A DNA stretch of 53,859 nucleotides from an uncultured Alistipes sp. (GCA_959604655.1 CAUHCL010000004.1:1-53859); one strand, 5' to 3'; numbered from the stretch's first letter, positions 42,056-51,668 are shown. The notes: generated by a model from the sequence alone, not told the origin. Translations and numbers: made by a program.

Positions 42056-43771
42056 TCAACAGCCGTAATTGAACGCCGACTTCAGCCTCTCCACATAGTC
42101 GCCGCCGCACGCCGCCGCAATGGCTGCCGCAGCCTCGCAGTTCTCGGCCTCGGCCATATCGAGATAGGTTGCCGCCGACAGCTCGGCACGCTCGTCCGAC
42201 TTGGAATCCATCAGCAACAGATAGGCTATGACGATGCGCGCACCCGACTCCACGAGACGACGGGCATGGAACGTAGGGTAGTCGCCCTCCATGGCCGCCA
42301 CCTCGCCGCACACGCGCTCGAAATCGTCGGTCATCTTCTTCAAACGCACTTTCGAACGCAAAGGCACGTCGAGGATCGAGGCGTCGGCCTCGTACTCGCG
42401 TATTCGACTGAGCAGGGCGCCGCTCGCCACATATCGCGCCGCCGCCACGACCTGCATCTGCGAAGTACCCTCATAGAGCGTGGTGACACGCGCGTCGCGA
42501 TAAAGCCGCTCCACGGCGAACTCCTTTATATATCCCGAGCCGCCGTAAACCTGCACGGCATCGTAAGTCACCTGGTTCGAATACTCGCCCGCCATGAGTT
42601 TCAACAGCGGCGTGAGCATGTCGGCGCATTTGGCCGCACGACGCATCTCGGCACGCTCGTCGTCCGTCGGCTCCGCTTTCGCCGCGAGAATCTTGGCCAT
42701 ATCGACATAACGCGCCGTCTCGTAAAGCAGCGCACGCGAACCGTCCAGCTTGGCACGCATCTTACCCAGCATCTCGTACACCGCAGGGAACGAGGCTATG
42801 TTCACGCCGAACTGACGACGCTCGTTGGCATAACGCACGGCCTCGCGCAGGGCGGCCTCCATTATGCCGACCGACTGGGCGCCTATGTCGAGACGCGCGC
42901 CGTTCATCATCGTCATCACGCATCGTATCAGGCCCATGCAACGCTTGCCGACGAGTTTGGCGGGAGCGTTGTCGAAAGCGAGTTCGCACGTGGGCGATCC
43001 CTTGATACCCATCTTATGTTCTATGCGGCGTACGGTCACGCCGCCCCAGCTCTTGTCGTACACGAAGCACGACAATCCGCGGGCATCGGTCGTACCGCTC
43101 TCCGAACGCGCCAGAACCAATTTTATGTCGGCATCGCCGTTGGTAATGAAACGCTTCACACCGTTGAGCAGCCACATGCCGCGATCCTCGTCCCACGTGG
43201 CTTTCAGCATCGCCGACTGCAAATCGCTGCCCGCATCGGGTTCGGTAAGGTCCATCGAGCAGGTCGCCCCGTCGGCTATGCGGCCGAGAAACTCGGCCTT
43301 GATCTCCTCGTCGCCGTATTCGCGGATTATATCCACGCAATCCTGCAACGACCATATGTTGCAGAATCCCGCATCGGCGCGCGCCACCATCTCCGAAGCC
43401 ATGGCAAAAAGCACGGTGGGGAAATTCAGGCCGTTATACTCGCGCGGCAGCGATATGCCGTAAAGTCCCGCACGCGTCAGTTCCTCGTGGTTGCGCTGCG
43501 TACCCGAAGCATAGCTCACGCGGCCGTTCTCGCAGCGAGGGCCCTCGGCGTCGACGCCGAAAGCGTTCTCGGCAATGGTCGAGGCGCAGATCTCGCCCAT
43601 GACTTCCATCACCTTGTCGTAACAGTCCACCGCATCGTCGAAATTCTCGGGCGCCGAAGCGTAGATCTTGCTCTGCGAATAATTATCCTCCTTGAGCGCC
43701 ACCACGCGCTTCATCGCGGGATGCGTGAGCTGACGCTTGAGTCTGTCGTTATCCTTATAAAAGTTCTTCAT
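42056..43771 (-). CDS. Acyl-CoA dehydrogenase
   Basis: 571 residues, of the long Bacteroidota type with a C-terminal extension beyond the core. FAD and substrate motifs: GLYGISLPREYNGLNFP, CSMDLTEPDAGSDLQSAML, LNGVKRFITNGDADIKLVLAR, IKGSPTCELAFDNAPAKLVG, RQFGVNIASFPAVYEMLGKM, and DAVQVYGGSGYIKEFAVERLYRDARV (quoted partly: VQVYGGSGYIKEF, RLYRDARVTTLYEG). It oxidises an acyl-CoA and passes electrons to the EtfAB pair just upstream (11-nt gap). Start at 43771 chosen from MKNFYKDNDR; the longer frame enters etfA. Confidence 0.93.
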   Translation of the reverse strand: MKNFYKDNDRLKRQLTHPAMKRVVALKEDNYSQSKIYASAPENFDDAVDCYDKVMEVMGEICASTIAENAFGVDAEGPRCENGRVSYASGTQRNHEELTRAGLYGISLPREYNGLNFPTVLFAMASEMVARADAGFCNIWSLQDCVDIIREYGDEEIKAEFLGRIADGATCSMDLTEPDAGSDLQSAMLKATWDEDRGMWLLNGVKRFITNGDADIKLVLARSESGTTDARGLSCFVYDKSWGGVTVRRIEHKMGIKGSPTCELAFDNAPAKLVGKRCMGLIRCVMTMMNGARLDIGAQSVGIMEAALREAVRYANERRQFGVNIASFPAVYEMLGKMRAKLDGSRALLYETARYVDMAKILAAKAEPTDDERAEMRRAAKCADMLTPLLKLMAGEYSNQVTYDAVQVYGGSGYIKEFAVERLYRDARVTTLYEGTSQMQVVAAARYVASGALLSRIREYEADASILDVPLRSKVRLKKMTDDFERVCGEVAAMEGDYPTFHARRLVESGARIVIAYLLLMDSKSDERAELSAATYLDMAEAENCEAAAAIAAACGGDYVERLKSAFNYGC

Positions 43772-43782
43772 ATGTCCCTTAA

Positions 43783-44799
43783 CTATCGTCTGTTGTTGCT
43801 TATGAGCGTTATGAGCTTGTCCACGGTCTGTTTCGCGTCGCCCACGATCGCATAATCGGCTATCTTGTGGATCGGCGCGTCGGCATCGCAGTTTATGGAG
43901 ATTATGCAGGCCGAGCGGTCCATGCCGACCGTATGCTGCACCTGCCCCGAGATACCGCACGCGATATAGAGCTTCGGGCGCACCGTTATGCCCGTCTGGC
44001 CTATCATGCGCTCGTAGCCGCCCACGTAACCCGCGTCTATCGCAGCCCGGGTGGCTCCGACCTCACCGCCGAGCAGCTCGGCCAGACGGAACAGCGACGC
44101 GAAATTCTCGGCGCAGCCCATTCCGTATCCGCCCGCCACGATCACCTTGGCGCCCTTCAGGTCCACGCCCCGCGCCTCGGCATGCTTCTCGATAACGGCC
44201 ACCGCGAAATCCTCGGGAGCGAGCAGCGACGCCACGTCGATAGTCTCGCACACGCCCGCCACCGCCGCGGCCGACGGCTCCTTGGCCATCACGCCCTCGC
44301 GGATGGTGGCCATCTGCGGTCGGGTGGAGGGAGATATGATGGTCGTGAGCTGATTGGCTACGAAACTCGGACGTATACACTTCAGCACACCGTGGTATTG
44401 GTTGTCCTTATACGAACAGTCGCCCAGCTCCAATGCGGTACAGTCGGCCGTAAGTCCGCAACCCAACTCGGCCGCGAGGCGGGGAGTCATGTCGCGCCCC
44501 TCGCTCGTAGCACCCGCAAGGAAAATCTCGGGGCGTTCGCGCTCGACCACATGCTTCACGATTTTCACATAGGGCAGAGTGAGGTAATCACGCAACCGTT
44601 CATCCTCGGCACAGAACACGCGCTGCGCGCCGTAACGGTATGCCTCGGCCGCCAGATGCGATACCTTGTCGCCCACGAGCACCGCCGAAAGTTCTCCGCC
44701 GAGCTGCTCGGCCAGCCGACGTCCCTTGGTCAGAAGTTCCAAACTCACCTCGCACATAGCGCCGTTTTCGGTCTGGCAATATATCATTACATTCTTCAT
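43783..44799 (-). CDS. etfA: Electron transfer flavoprotein, alpha subunit
   Basis: 338 residues. It carries electrons from the acyl-CoA dehydrogenase. The C-terminal FAD domain shows VIVAGGYGMGCAENFASLFRLAELLGGEVGATRAAIDAG (in part: GGEVGATRAAID), IGQTGITVRPKLYIACGISG and SACIISINCDADAPIHKIAD. The N-terminal part is a divergent Rossmann-like domain with GATSEGRDMTPRLAAELGCG. It lies 18 nt after etfB in the order etfB-etfA-dehydrogenase. Confidence 0.94.
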   Translation of the reverse strand: MKNVMIYCQTENGAMCEVSLELLTKGRRLAEQLGGELSAVLVGDKVSHLAAEAYRYGAQRVFCAEDERLRDYLTLPYVKIVKHVVERERPEIFLAGATSEGRDMTPRLAAELGCGLTADCTALELGDCSYKDNQYHGVLKCIRPSFVANQLTTIISPSTRPQMATIREGVMAKEPSAAAVAGVCETIDVASLLAPEDFAVAVIEKHAEARGVDLKGAKVIVAGGYGMGCAENFASLFRLAELLGGEVGATRAAIDAGYVGGYERMIGQTGITVRPKLYIACGISGQVQHTVGMDRSACIISINCDADAPIHKIADYAIVGDAKQTVDKLITLISNNRR

Positions 44800-44817
44800 G
44801 CGTCACTTCATTTAAGG

Positions 44818-45615
44818 TTATTCAATAATGTGGCTGTCAACCAGTCGCCCCACTAAATCGGTCAGGGATTCGTCATCGGCTCCCACCCATGCCGTATCCT
44901 TGTGCTCCGCGGTTATCGTGCGGCTGTCCACCACCTGCGTCGGCGAACCGCCCAAACCGTAACGGGCCGCATCGCCGCCCAGATCGTCGGCCGTCCAACA
45001 TGCGATTCCGCATTTGCGGTAATTCAGAATACGACGCACGTTGCACGGTCGGCAAGGCGCGGCGCCCTTGCCGCCTACGGTCATTACTGCGGGCAAAACC
45101 ACGCTCACGACCTCCACACCCTTGTCGGTGCGGCGGCGCGCCGTCACGTTGCCGTCTGCGCAATCCGTTATCTCCTCGACATAGGTCACTTGCGGCCATC
45201 CCAACGCCTGAGCCGTCTGCGGTCCGACATGGGCCGTGTCGCCGTCGATAGACTGGCGGCCCGCCAATACCAGATCGGGATTTATCTTTCGCAACGCCAT
45301 TGCCAGAGCATACGAGGTGGCCAGCGTATCGGCCCCCGCGAAGCGACGGTCCGACAGCAGCACGCCCTCGTCGGCGCCGCGATATATGCCTTCGCGAAGC
45401 ACCTCCTCGGCCCGCTGCGGTCCCATACTTACCAACACTATTTCACACTCGGTCAATTTTTCCTTGAGGCGCAAGGCCTGCTCCAGGGCATTCAAGTCAT
45501 CGGGATTGCAAATCGCCGGAAGCGAATTTCTGTCGATCACGCCGTCGGCATTGACCTTGGCCTCGATCGTTTCGCGCGTATCGGTCACTTGCTTCACAAG
45601 CACCGCGATTTTCAT
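44818..45615 (-). CDS. etfB: Electron transfer flavoprotein, beta subunit
   Basis: About 265 residues from MKIAVLVKQVTDTRETIEAK, a canonical start; an ATG 9 nt upstream (MRKMKI) is an alternative. AMP/FAD-binding blocks: NPDDLNALEQALRLKE, LATSYALAMALRKINPDLVLAGRQSIDGDTAHVGPQTAQALG (in part: LAGRQSIDGDTAHVGP) and LPAVMTVGGKGAAPCRP. It is the first gene of the etfB-etfA-acyl-CoA dehydrogenase operon and has a good promoter upstream at 45653. Confidence 0.94.
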   Translation of the reverse strand: MKIAVLVKQVTDTRETIEAKVNADGVIDRNSLPAICNPDDLNALEQALRLKEKLTECEIVLVSMGPQRAEEVLREGIYRGADEGVLLSDRRFAGADTLATSYALAMALRKINPDLVLAGRQSIDGDTAHVGPQTAQALGWPQVTYVEEITDCADGNVTARRRTDKGVEVVSVVLPAVMTVGGKGAAPCRPCNVRRILNYRKCGIACWTADDLGGDAARYGLGGSPTQVVDSRTITAEHKDTAWVGADDESLTDLVGRLVDSHIIE

Positions 45616-45652
45616 TTTTCTCATCAATCCTAAAAATTCTTAAAAATTCGTG

Positions 45653-45685
45653 CAAAAGTACGACATTAACTCCCAACCCGACAAA
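45653..45685 (-). promoter_or_regulatory. Promoter of the etfB-etfA-acyl-CoA dehydrogenase operon
   Basis: Minus strand: TTTG at 45682-45685, a 21-nt spacer, and TACTTTTG at 45653-45660. Both halves match the Bacteroidota consensus exactly. Confidence 0.7.
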
Positions 45686-45864
45686 TGCGGCGCGATTTTT
45701 CCGTCACCGTATACAATGATTCCATCACAAACCGAGGGCTATTTCGCCACACCGACAACAAACAAATACCTGTAAATAAATATATTGAATATGAATACGC
45801 CACCGAACGGCAGGATGCGCAACAACGTTTTTCGTCGATATTTCGTCCGTGCTCGGCAATAGCA

Positions 45865-45893
45865 TAAAAAAGCGCCCGATCGGATCGGGCGCC
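45865..45893 (-). terminator. Terminator of metK
   Basis: Stem GCGCCCGATC/GATCGGGCGC with a one-base centre; on the minus strand it is followed by six T residues. It begins about 24 nt past the metK stop. Confidence 0.9.
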
Positions 45894-45916
45894 CAAAAGA
45901 TAATATATAGGAAATA

Positions 45917-47209
45917 CTACAATCCCAGCTCGCGGCGTATCTCGTCCACGGCATCGAGCCGCTCCCAGCCGAAAAACTCTATTTCGCGGTCGACTTCACT
46001 GCCGTTTTCGAACACCTTCACGGTCTTTTTGTAAGGACGGTTGCCGAAATGGCCGTACGACGCCGTGGCCTCGAATATGGGATTCTTCAATCCGAAACGG
46101 CTCACGATAGAAGCGGGGCGCAAATCGAACATGCGGCCTATGCGCTCGGCGATCTCGCCGTCCGACAATCCGACTTTCGAGGTTCCGTAGGTATCGACAT
46201 ATATCGACAGCGGCTCGGCAATGCCGATGGCATAACTGAGCTGCACCAGCATCTGGTCGGCTACGCCCGCCGCCACCATATTCTTGGCGATGTGACGCGC
46301 GGCGTATGCCGCCGAACGGTCGACCTTCGACGAATCCTTGCCCGAGAAGGCACCGCCGCCGTGTGCGCCGCGGCCGCCGTAAGAGTCCACGATGATCTTG
46401 CGACCCGTGAGTCCCGTATCGCCGTGAGGGCCGCCGATGACGAACTTGCCCGTGGGGTTGACATGCAGGATGTAGTCGTCGCCGATAAGCTCGGCCAGGC
46501 AGTCGCCCGCACGCTCCAGACGGGCCTTGACGCGCGGAATGAGGATCGTGCGCACATCCTCGCGGATACGCTCCTGCATCATGCGCTCGGCCTCCTTCTC
46601 GCTGCGCGAACCGTCGGCCGCAACGAACTCGTCGTGCTGCGTCGACACCACGATGGTGTGCACGCGCAGGGCCTTGCCCGTAGCGCTGTCGTACTCTATG
46701 GTCACCTGACTCTTGGCGTCGGGACGCAAGTAGGGCATCACGGCACCCTCGCGACGGATAGCCGCCAGCTCCTTCATTATGACATGCGCCAGAATAAGGG
46801 TGGCGGGCATGTATTCGCGGGTCTCGTTGCAGGCGTAACCGAACATAATACCCTGGTCGCCCGCACCCTGCGCTGCGGCCTCGTCGCGCACCACGCCCTG
46901 ATTTATGTCCGACGACTGTTCGTGAATCGCCGACAATATGCCGCACGACGCGGCATCGAACTGATACTCGCTGCGATTGTAGCCTATGCGGTCGATCACG
47001 CGGCGTGCTACGCTCTGGATGTCTACATAGGCGTCGGAACGCACCTCGCCCGCAACCACGACAAGACCCGTGGTGCAAAGCGTCTCGCATGCGACTTTAG
47101 ATTGGGGATCGCGACGAAGAAATTCATCGAGAATAGCGTCCGAGATCTGATCCGACACTTTGTCGGGGTGTCCTTCCGACACCGATTCGGATGTAAATAA
47201 AAAAGCCAT
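45917..47209 (-). CDS. metK: S-adenosylmethionine synthetase
   Basis: 430 residues. It makes SAM from methionine and ATP. Motifs: FTSESVSEGHPDKVSDQISDAILD (in part: SEGHPDKVSDQISDAIL), GAGDQGIMFGYACNET, and the GGGAFSGKDSSKVDRSAAYAAR loop (in part: GGGAFSGKDSSKVDRSAAY). It is monocistronic with its own promoter and terminator. It uses the end product of the metY-metX-hom pathway. I looked for a SAM riboswitch in its leader of about 117 nt and saw none. Confidence 0.97.
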   Translation of the reverse strand: MAFLFTSESVSEGHPDKVSDQISDAILDEFLRRDPQSKVACETLCTTGLVVVAGEVRSDAYVDIQSVARRVIDRIGYNRSEYQFDAASCGILSAIHEQSSDINQGVVRDEAAAQGAGDQGIMFGYACNETREYMPATLILAHVIMKELAAIRREGAVMPYLRPDAKSQVTIEYDSATGKALRVHTIVVSTQHDEFVAADGSRSEKEAERMMQERIREDVRTILIPRVKARLERAGDCLAELIGDDYILHVNPTGKFVIGGPHGDTGLTGRKIIVDSYGGRGAHGGGAFSGKDSSKVDRSAAYAARHIAKNMVAAGVADQMLVQLSYAIGIAEPLSIYVDTYGTSKVGLSDGEIAERIGRMFDLRPASIVSRFGLKNPIFEATASYGHFGNRPYKKTVKVFENGSEVDREIEFFGWERLDAVDEIRRELGL

Positions 47210-47331
47210 ACCTTAAAATTTTTTTAACGTATGGAAGATGCGACTGTTGTAATTACTGTATTATACGCCGTTTAGCATTTTTATTGTGGTTGCAAGCAGT
47301 CCAAATCCTTCCACATTGATTTCAATCGGTG

Positions 47332-47361
47332 CAAAATTACACAAAAATTCGCAAATGCAAA
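47332..47361 (-). promoter_or_regulatory. Promoter of metK
   Basis: Minus strand: TTTG at 47358-47361 and TAATTTTG at 47332-47339, separated by 18 nt. The 320-base gap between metK and the protease gene otherwise holds only AT-rich sequence and a near-match box (TAATTTG) for the plus-strand gene. Confidence 0.6.
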
Positions 47362-47547
47362 ACAGATCGCGAAAAAGTCGCGACAACGCGGCCGCGCGAT
47401 GCAGGCCGACAATATTTTTTCCGACCGTATATAATAAACGCCACGACCGACGCGTTATAAATGCGAAATTGAAAATTTGAGACATTTGCCTATGGTTGAA
47501 ATTGCCTAATTTGGAATTATAAACAAAACATGAAAATTTGTGTTATT

Positions 47548-49050
47548 ATGAAAAAGACGGCATTATTATTTTTCGGATCGGCCCTCATATCGGCTGCGGC
47601 CGGCGGCATCACCGCATGGGGCGTGGATAAATATCTGTCACACGAATCGGCGGCCCGCGGACGCGGCAGCCACGTCGCATGGAGCGATCCCGAACAGCAG
47701 GCGGGCAATCACTTTACGGCTTACCAAGCCGACCAATACCCCGATCTCACATATGCGGCCGAGAACGCCGTGAAAGCCGTGGTCAACATCGAAGCGGTGC
47801 GCGAAGTGCAGTACGGAGGACGTTCGTACGGCTCGTACGACCCGTTCTACGAATTTTTCGGAATACCCTACGGTGGCGGCGGATCGGGACAGCCGCAGAC
47901 CCGCGAGCAGCGTGCGGGCGGTTCGGGCGTAATCATATCGGCCGACGGCTACATAGTCACCAACAACCACGTGGTAGAGGAATCGACCAAGCTCAAGGTG
48001 AAGCTCAACGACGGCCGCACGTTCGACGCCAAGCTGGTAGGAACCGATCCCACAGCCGACGTGGCCCTCATCAAGATCGAGGCCGACGATCTGCCGACGA
48101 TCCCGTTCGGCAAGTCGGACGATCTGCGCCTGGGCGAGTGGGTGCTGGCCATCGGATCACCTTTCGACCTCCAGTCGACCATCACGGCGGGAATCGTCAG
48201 CGCCAAGGCGCGTCAGCTGGGCGTAATCCCCAACGAGATGCGTGTGGAGTCATTCATCCAGACCGACGCGGCCGTGAACCCGGGCAACTCGGGCGGCGCG
48301 CTGGTGAACACCCGCGGCGAGCTGGTGGGCATCAATACGGTCATCAAGTCGTCGACGGGGACCTACATGGGCTACTCGTTCGCGGTACCCGAAAGCATAG
48401 TCCGCAAAGTGGTAGTCGACCTCAAGGAGTACGGAATGGTACAGCGCGCCATGCTCGGCATATCGTACCGCGCCATCGACGACCGCTTCATCGAGGAAGA
48501 AGGCAAGGAGCTGGGCATCGAGCAGACGGGCGGACTCTACGTGGCATCGGTGGTTAACGACAGCGCGGCGGCCGAGGCAGGCATCCGCAAGGGCGACATC
48601 ATCACGGCCATCGACGGCGTGAAGACCGACGACGCCTCGACCATGATGGAGAAGATGGCGCAGCACCGTCCCAACGACAAGATTACGGTTACGGTGAAGC
48701 GCAACGGCTCGGCCAAGGATATCGAGGTGACGCTGAAGAACCGCGTAGGCAAGAACGAGCTCATGACCCGCGAGAGCGTGGATGTGACGGCGGCGCTGGG
48801 CGGCAAGTTCGCCGATGCGGGCAAGAAGCTGTGCGACAAGCTGGAGATTCGCGGCGGAGTGCAGGTGGTAGGCGTAAAGCGCGGCGGCCTGCTGGAGAGA
48901 GCACGGGTACGCGAGGGATTCGTAATCACCCACATCAACGATCGGCCCGTGACGTCGCTCGCCGAGATGGAGCGCATGACCGACAAGATAGCGACCATCG
49001 ACGGAGTATATCCCGACGGACGTGCATCGAGCTACGTGATAGTGGAGTAG
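47548..49050 (+). CDS. Periplasmic serine protease, DegP/HtrA family
   Basis: 500 residues with an N-terminal signal or anchor helix (TALLFFGSALISAAAGG). The trypsin-like domain (about 75-300) has the catalytic His in IVTNNHVVEES, Asp in DPTADVALIKIE and Ser in NPGNSGGALVNTRGE. Two PDZ domains follow: one with GGLYVASVVNDSAAAEAGIRKGDII (in part: DSAAAEAGIRKGDIITAIDG), a second with RGGVQVVGVKRGGLLE. It degrades or refolds damaged envelope proteins. The start at 47548 (MKKTALLFF) is preferred over an in-frame ATG six codons upstream. It is monocistronic. Confidence 0.95.
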   Translation: MKKTALLFFGSALISAAAGGITAWGVDKYLSHESAARGRGSHVAWSDPEQQAGNHFTAYQADQYPDLTYAAENAVKAVVNIEAVREVQYGGRSYGSYDPFYEFFGIPYGGGGSGQPQTREQRAGGSGVIISADGYIVTNNHVVEESTKLKVKLNDGRTFDAKLVGTDPTADVALIKIEADDLPTIPFGKSDDLRLGEWVLAIGSPFDLQSTITAGIVSAKARQLGVIPNEMRVESFIQTDAAVNPGNSGGALVNTRGELVGINTVIKSSTGTYMGYSFAVPESIVRKVVVDLKEYGMVQRAMLGISYRAIDDRFIEEEGKELGIEQTGGLYVASVVNDSAAAEAGIRKGDIITAIDGVKTDDASTMMEKMAQHRPNDKITVTVKRNGSAKDIEVTLKNRVGKNELMTRESVDVTAALGGKFADAGKKLCDKLEIRGGVQVVGVKRGGLLERARVREGFVITHINDRPVTSLAEMERMTDKIATIDGVYPDGRASSYVIVE

Positions 49051-49070
49051 CGAATATCGCATAACGATGT

Positions 49071-49100
49071 GCCCCCGACAACTTTCACGTTGTCGGGGGC
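49071..49100. terminator. Terminator between the protease and YhiM-like genes
   Basis: Stem GCCCCCGACAA/TTGTCGGGGGC with loop CTTTCACG. The following plus-strand sequence TCGTCGTTTT is only weakly T-rich. It lies 20 nt after the protease stop and 31 nt past the convergent gene's stop. Confidence 0.75.
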
Positions 49101-49131
49101 TCGTCGTTTTACACCCAAAGGCCGATCCGCA

Positions 49132-50175
49132 CTATTTACGCTTGGCTCCGCTTTCGAGGATCGACACGATCGAGAAAAGCGTGAAGCATATGGCGCCGAA
49201 TCCCATGAGCACGCGTGCGGGTACGAAGAACTTGGTCTTGAACAGAGCCTCCTCGAACAGGAACGCGGCCATAAACATACACGTCAGCGCCGTCACCACG
49301 GGGATTATGGGAATGCGCGAAGCCAGCGCATATTCCGAATGCCATATCTTGGCCAGCAGTATCACCTTGCTCGATATGCTCCAGCAGATGAGCGCCAGAC
49401 CTATGAGCACGAATCCCACGAAATCGACGGGCTCGCCCCAATGCACGAATATCATCACGAGTCCGAGAACGAACGCCGCCAGTCCCAATACGAGCACCCA
49501 CAACGGCCACACGACCTTCTCGCCGTCGGTGTAGACACCCTGCACCTGACGCACGATGCTCGCCACCAGCGCAATGAGCGAAGTGCACACGCACGCTATG
49601 CCCATCATTACGCAACCTGCGACGACATGCGCCCGAGTGTGTCCCGTGGTGAGCAGGATTATGGCCCATATCCACGCCACGGCCGACACGACGGTGACCA
49701 CGCCGATGAGTATGCTGCCGACGGTGCGCGAGAATCCCGACGGGTTGAACGATCGGCTCTCGTCGGCGGAATTAACGGGTATGAGGCTGAATCGGGTCGA
49801 TGCCGTAGCGGCGGTCGACACGCACGCCGTAATCAGAGACAGTCCGCACACTATGTGTCCCGACACATAGGTCGGAGCATAGTGCGCGTCGATGATGGTA
49901 AGCCCGTAAATGAGAGTGAACAGCGCGAAAGCATATCCCAGAACGGGGAAAATGTATTTCGCCGCGGTGGTGTACGTCCCGATGATCTGACGGATTATCG
50001 TTGCCGCGGTACAGTAGAGTGCGACGCAGATCGAACCGAGAAAGAATATTACGGGACCTGCCGTGAGTCGGTCGGGATTATCGCCCGCAGAGAGCACATA
50101 GGCTCCGTAGGCGAAACAGAATGCGGCCATCACGAGCGGGATGGCACGAAAAAGAATGCTAATACCGTAATTCAT
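49132..50175 (-). CDS. yhiM: Inner-membrane protein of the YhiM family (DUF2776)
   Basis: 347 residues with about ten hydrophobic segments. It resembles E. coli YhiM as I recall it: LFRAIPLVMAAFCFAYG near the N-terminus, YVSGHIVCGLSLITACVSTAA, HVVAGCVMMGIACVCTSLIALVA, the run IWHSEYALASRIPIIPV, and the C-terminal VPARVLMGFGAICFTLFSIV followed by SILESG. E. coli YhiM has been linked to acid survival; the mechanism is unknown. The start at 50175 (MNYGISILF) is chosen; the longer frame runs through a GC-rich intergenic region. It appears monocistronic. Confidence 0.88.
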   Translation of the reverse strand: MNYGISILFRAIPLVMAAFCFAYGAYVLSAGDNPDRLTAGPVIFFLGSICVALYCTAATIIRQIIGTYTTAAKYIFPVLGYAFALFTLIYGLTIIDAHYAPTYVSGHIVCGLSLITACVSTAATASTRFSLIPVNSADESRSFNPSGFSRTVGSILIGVVTVVSAVAWIWAIILLTTGHTRAHVVAGCVMMGIACVCTSLIALVASIVRQVQGVYTDGEKVVWPLWVLVLGLAAFVLGLVMIFVHWGEPVDFVGFVLIGLALICWSISSKVILLAKIWHSEYALASRIPIIPVVTALTCMFMAAFLFEEALFKTKFFVPARVLMGFGAICFTLFSIVSILESGAKRK

Positions 50176-50184
50176 AATATGAAG

Positions 50185-50219
50185 GTTTGGTCGTCGCAAG
50201 TGCAAAATTCCGACCAAAC
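50185..50219. promoter_or_regulatory. Inverted repeat at the yhiM promoter (candidate operator)
   Basis: GTTTGGTCG (50185-50193) and CGACCAAAC (50211-50219), nine perfect pairs with a 17-nt spacer. The spacer holds GAATTTTG on the minus strand, one base from the -7 consensus. A protein bound here would cover the promoter. Confidence 0.45.
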
Positions 50220-50256
50220 GGCATGTCGCGTCCGAGCGGCCCGCCCGAAAACGAAT

Positions 50257-50292
50257 ATCGTCCCCGAAGGCACGAGGTCTTTCGGGGACGAT
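50257..50292. terminator. Strong hairpin between fimbrillin and yhiM genes
   Basis: Twelve perfect pairs, ATCGTCCCCGAA with TTCGGGGACGAT, loop of 12 nt. There is no U-run on either strand. It lies 30 nt after the fimbrillin stop and probably ends or protects that transcript. Confidence 0.55.
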
Positions 50293-50321
50293 CTTCGCAG
50301 GCCGCAGGGCCGACACTCGCG

Positions 50322-51668
50322 TCACGGGAGTTTTCCGTAGGTTATGCTCAACGAACTCAACCGACAATTATACGTTCCTATATAGCCCTTTATACATACG
50401 CAATACTCGCTCACATCGTCGGTATCGGTCAATTCGTATATGATTTCTGCCGAATTGTTATATTTCCAATCGGTAATATCGATGTTATCTTTCTTAACAG
50501 CCAGCTTCGCTTTTTGTGTCCTGGTCGTTGAATGTATCCCGACAGTAACGGTCGTCGGCGCATAACCTTCGATGCGCGGCAAGCCGATCTTCACCGTATG
50601 GTCTTTCGGCAATTTGTCGAAGCAAAGCGCCTGCCCATCAGTGGTGCTTCGTCCGCAATAGGGTACGCTGCTGTCGAATGCGAACGTATATCCCGAGAAC
50701 ACGTACGAGCCCGACGTGACGTTGGCTTCGGCTGTGGTCGGGAATCCCTGCGGATATGCGTCGGGATCGGTGAAATCGACGTTTACGTTTACCTCTTCGG
50801 CCATCATAGTCTGCTCCGACAATTCGAGCGAGGTCGCCATGATTCTCCCCGCCGAAAAGCTCTTGCCCTCGGCAAATGCCTTGTCTATCGCATACGTTCT
50901 GCCTTTTTCGTCGGTAACGGTAAAGGTCAGCTTCCCGCCTGCGGGAAGCTCGAACGGAGCGGCAGCCGCCCACACCGTAAAATTCCCGTCGGCACCGAAT
51001 CCGTCCGAACCGCTTACCGCAACCGTCATAACGTTGCCGCAGTGCCCCGCAACGGCTGTCGTCTTGCAGGTTTCGAGATCGAGCGCGTGCTTTCCGTAGA
51101 GAAACACCCCCTCGGGAGCCTTTATTTTCACCGATCCGACACTCCGCGCATCGGCTTTATTGACAATATCGAGTTTCAGCACCGCAGCCGTGTGCCCCAT
51201 AACGACGGTAACGTCCGACGGGTAGGCCTTAGTCCGACCGACAAGCGGATCGAGCGCCGCTATATGTTCAGCGGATGCCCCGCTTTGCGTCTGCGACGGG
51301 GCACCTATGTCGAGTATTATGCCGTTGGTGAGATCGGTCGACCTGACGGCGGGATACAGCACATTAAACATATGCTCGACCTCATTGTCCAAAGCGATAA
51401 CGTCGTTGCGGAAAGTCCCCTCGGCGGGATCGGTTATTTCGAATCTGTACGGCACGTCGCCGTTGCCGTCGACGAACACCGAAACGGCGTCGCCGTCGCT
51501 CCATACGGTTTTCGTTCCGTCGAACTCGGTACGCGAAATCGCGTCATGCCGCGCCGACAAAGTCATTCCGCGGGACTCATCGGCAAACGAAGTATCATCG
51601 CTGCGGTCGCAGGCCGCGAAAAACAGCGGCGATATCACCGCCGCGGCGAATATGGCTGTATTTTTCAT
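50322..51668 (-). CDS. Fimbrillin-family lipoprotein
   Basis: 448 residues with a lipoprotein signal (AAVISPLFFAACDRSDD, Cys20). The fimbrillin/Mfa-like fold is suggested by SRTEFDGTKTVWSDGDAVSVFV, a very common opening in Bacteroidota fimbrillin-like proteins, then FNVLYPAV, VVMGHTAAVLKLDIVN and FTVWAAAAPFELPAGGKLTFTVTDEKGRTYAIDK (in part: LPAGGKLTFTVTD). The C-terminal 90 residues hold cysteines (EYCVCIKGYIGTYNC). It may be a surface fibre subunit or anchor; no tip or anchor partner is next to it. A 38-residue peptide gene precedes it by 21 nt. Confidence 0.75.
   Translation of the reverse strand: MKNTAIFAAAVISPLFFAACDRSDDTSFADESRGMTLSARHDAISRTEFDGTKTVWSDGDAVSVFVDGNGDVPYRFEITDPAEGTFRNDVIALDNEVEHMFNVLYPAVRSTDLTNGIILDIGAPSQTQSGASAEHIAALDPLVGRTKAYPSDVTVVMGHTAAVLKLDIVNKADARSVGSVKIKAPEGVFLYGKHALDLETCKTTAVAGHCGNVMTVAVSGSDGFGADGNFTVWAAAAPFELPAGGKLTFTVTDEKGRTYAIDKAFAEGKSFSAGRIMATSLELSEQTMMAEEVNVNVDFTDPDAYPQGFPTTAEANVTSGSYVFSGYTFAFDSSVPYCGRSTTDGQALCFDKLPKDHTVKIGLPRIEGYAPTTVTVGIHSTTRTQKAKLAVKKDNIDITDWKYNNSAEIIYELTDTDDVSEYCVCIKGYIGTYNCRLSSLSITYGKLP

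Noticed and set aside
47210..47331. SAM riboswitch or Met leader peptide in the metK leader
   Set aside because: None of the SAM riboswitch cores I know are visible, and the short frames there are not Met-rich.
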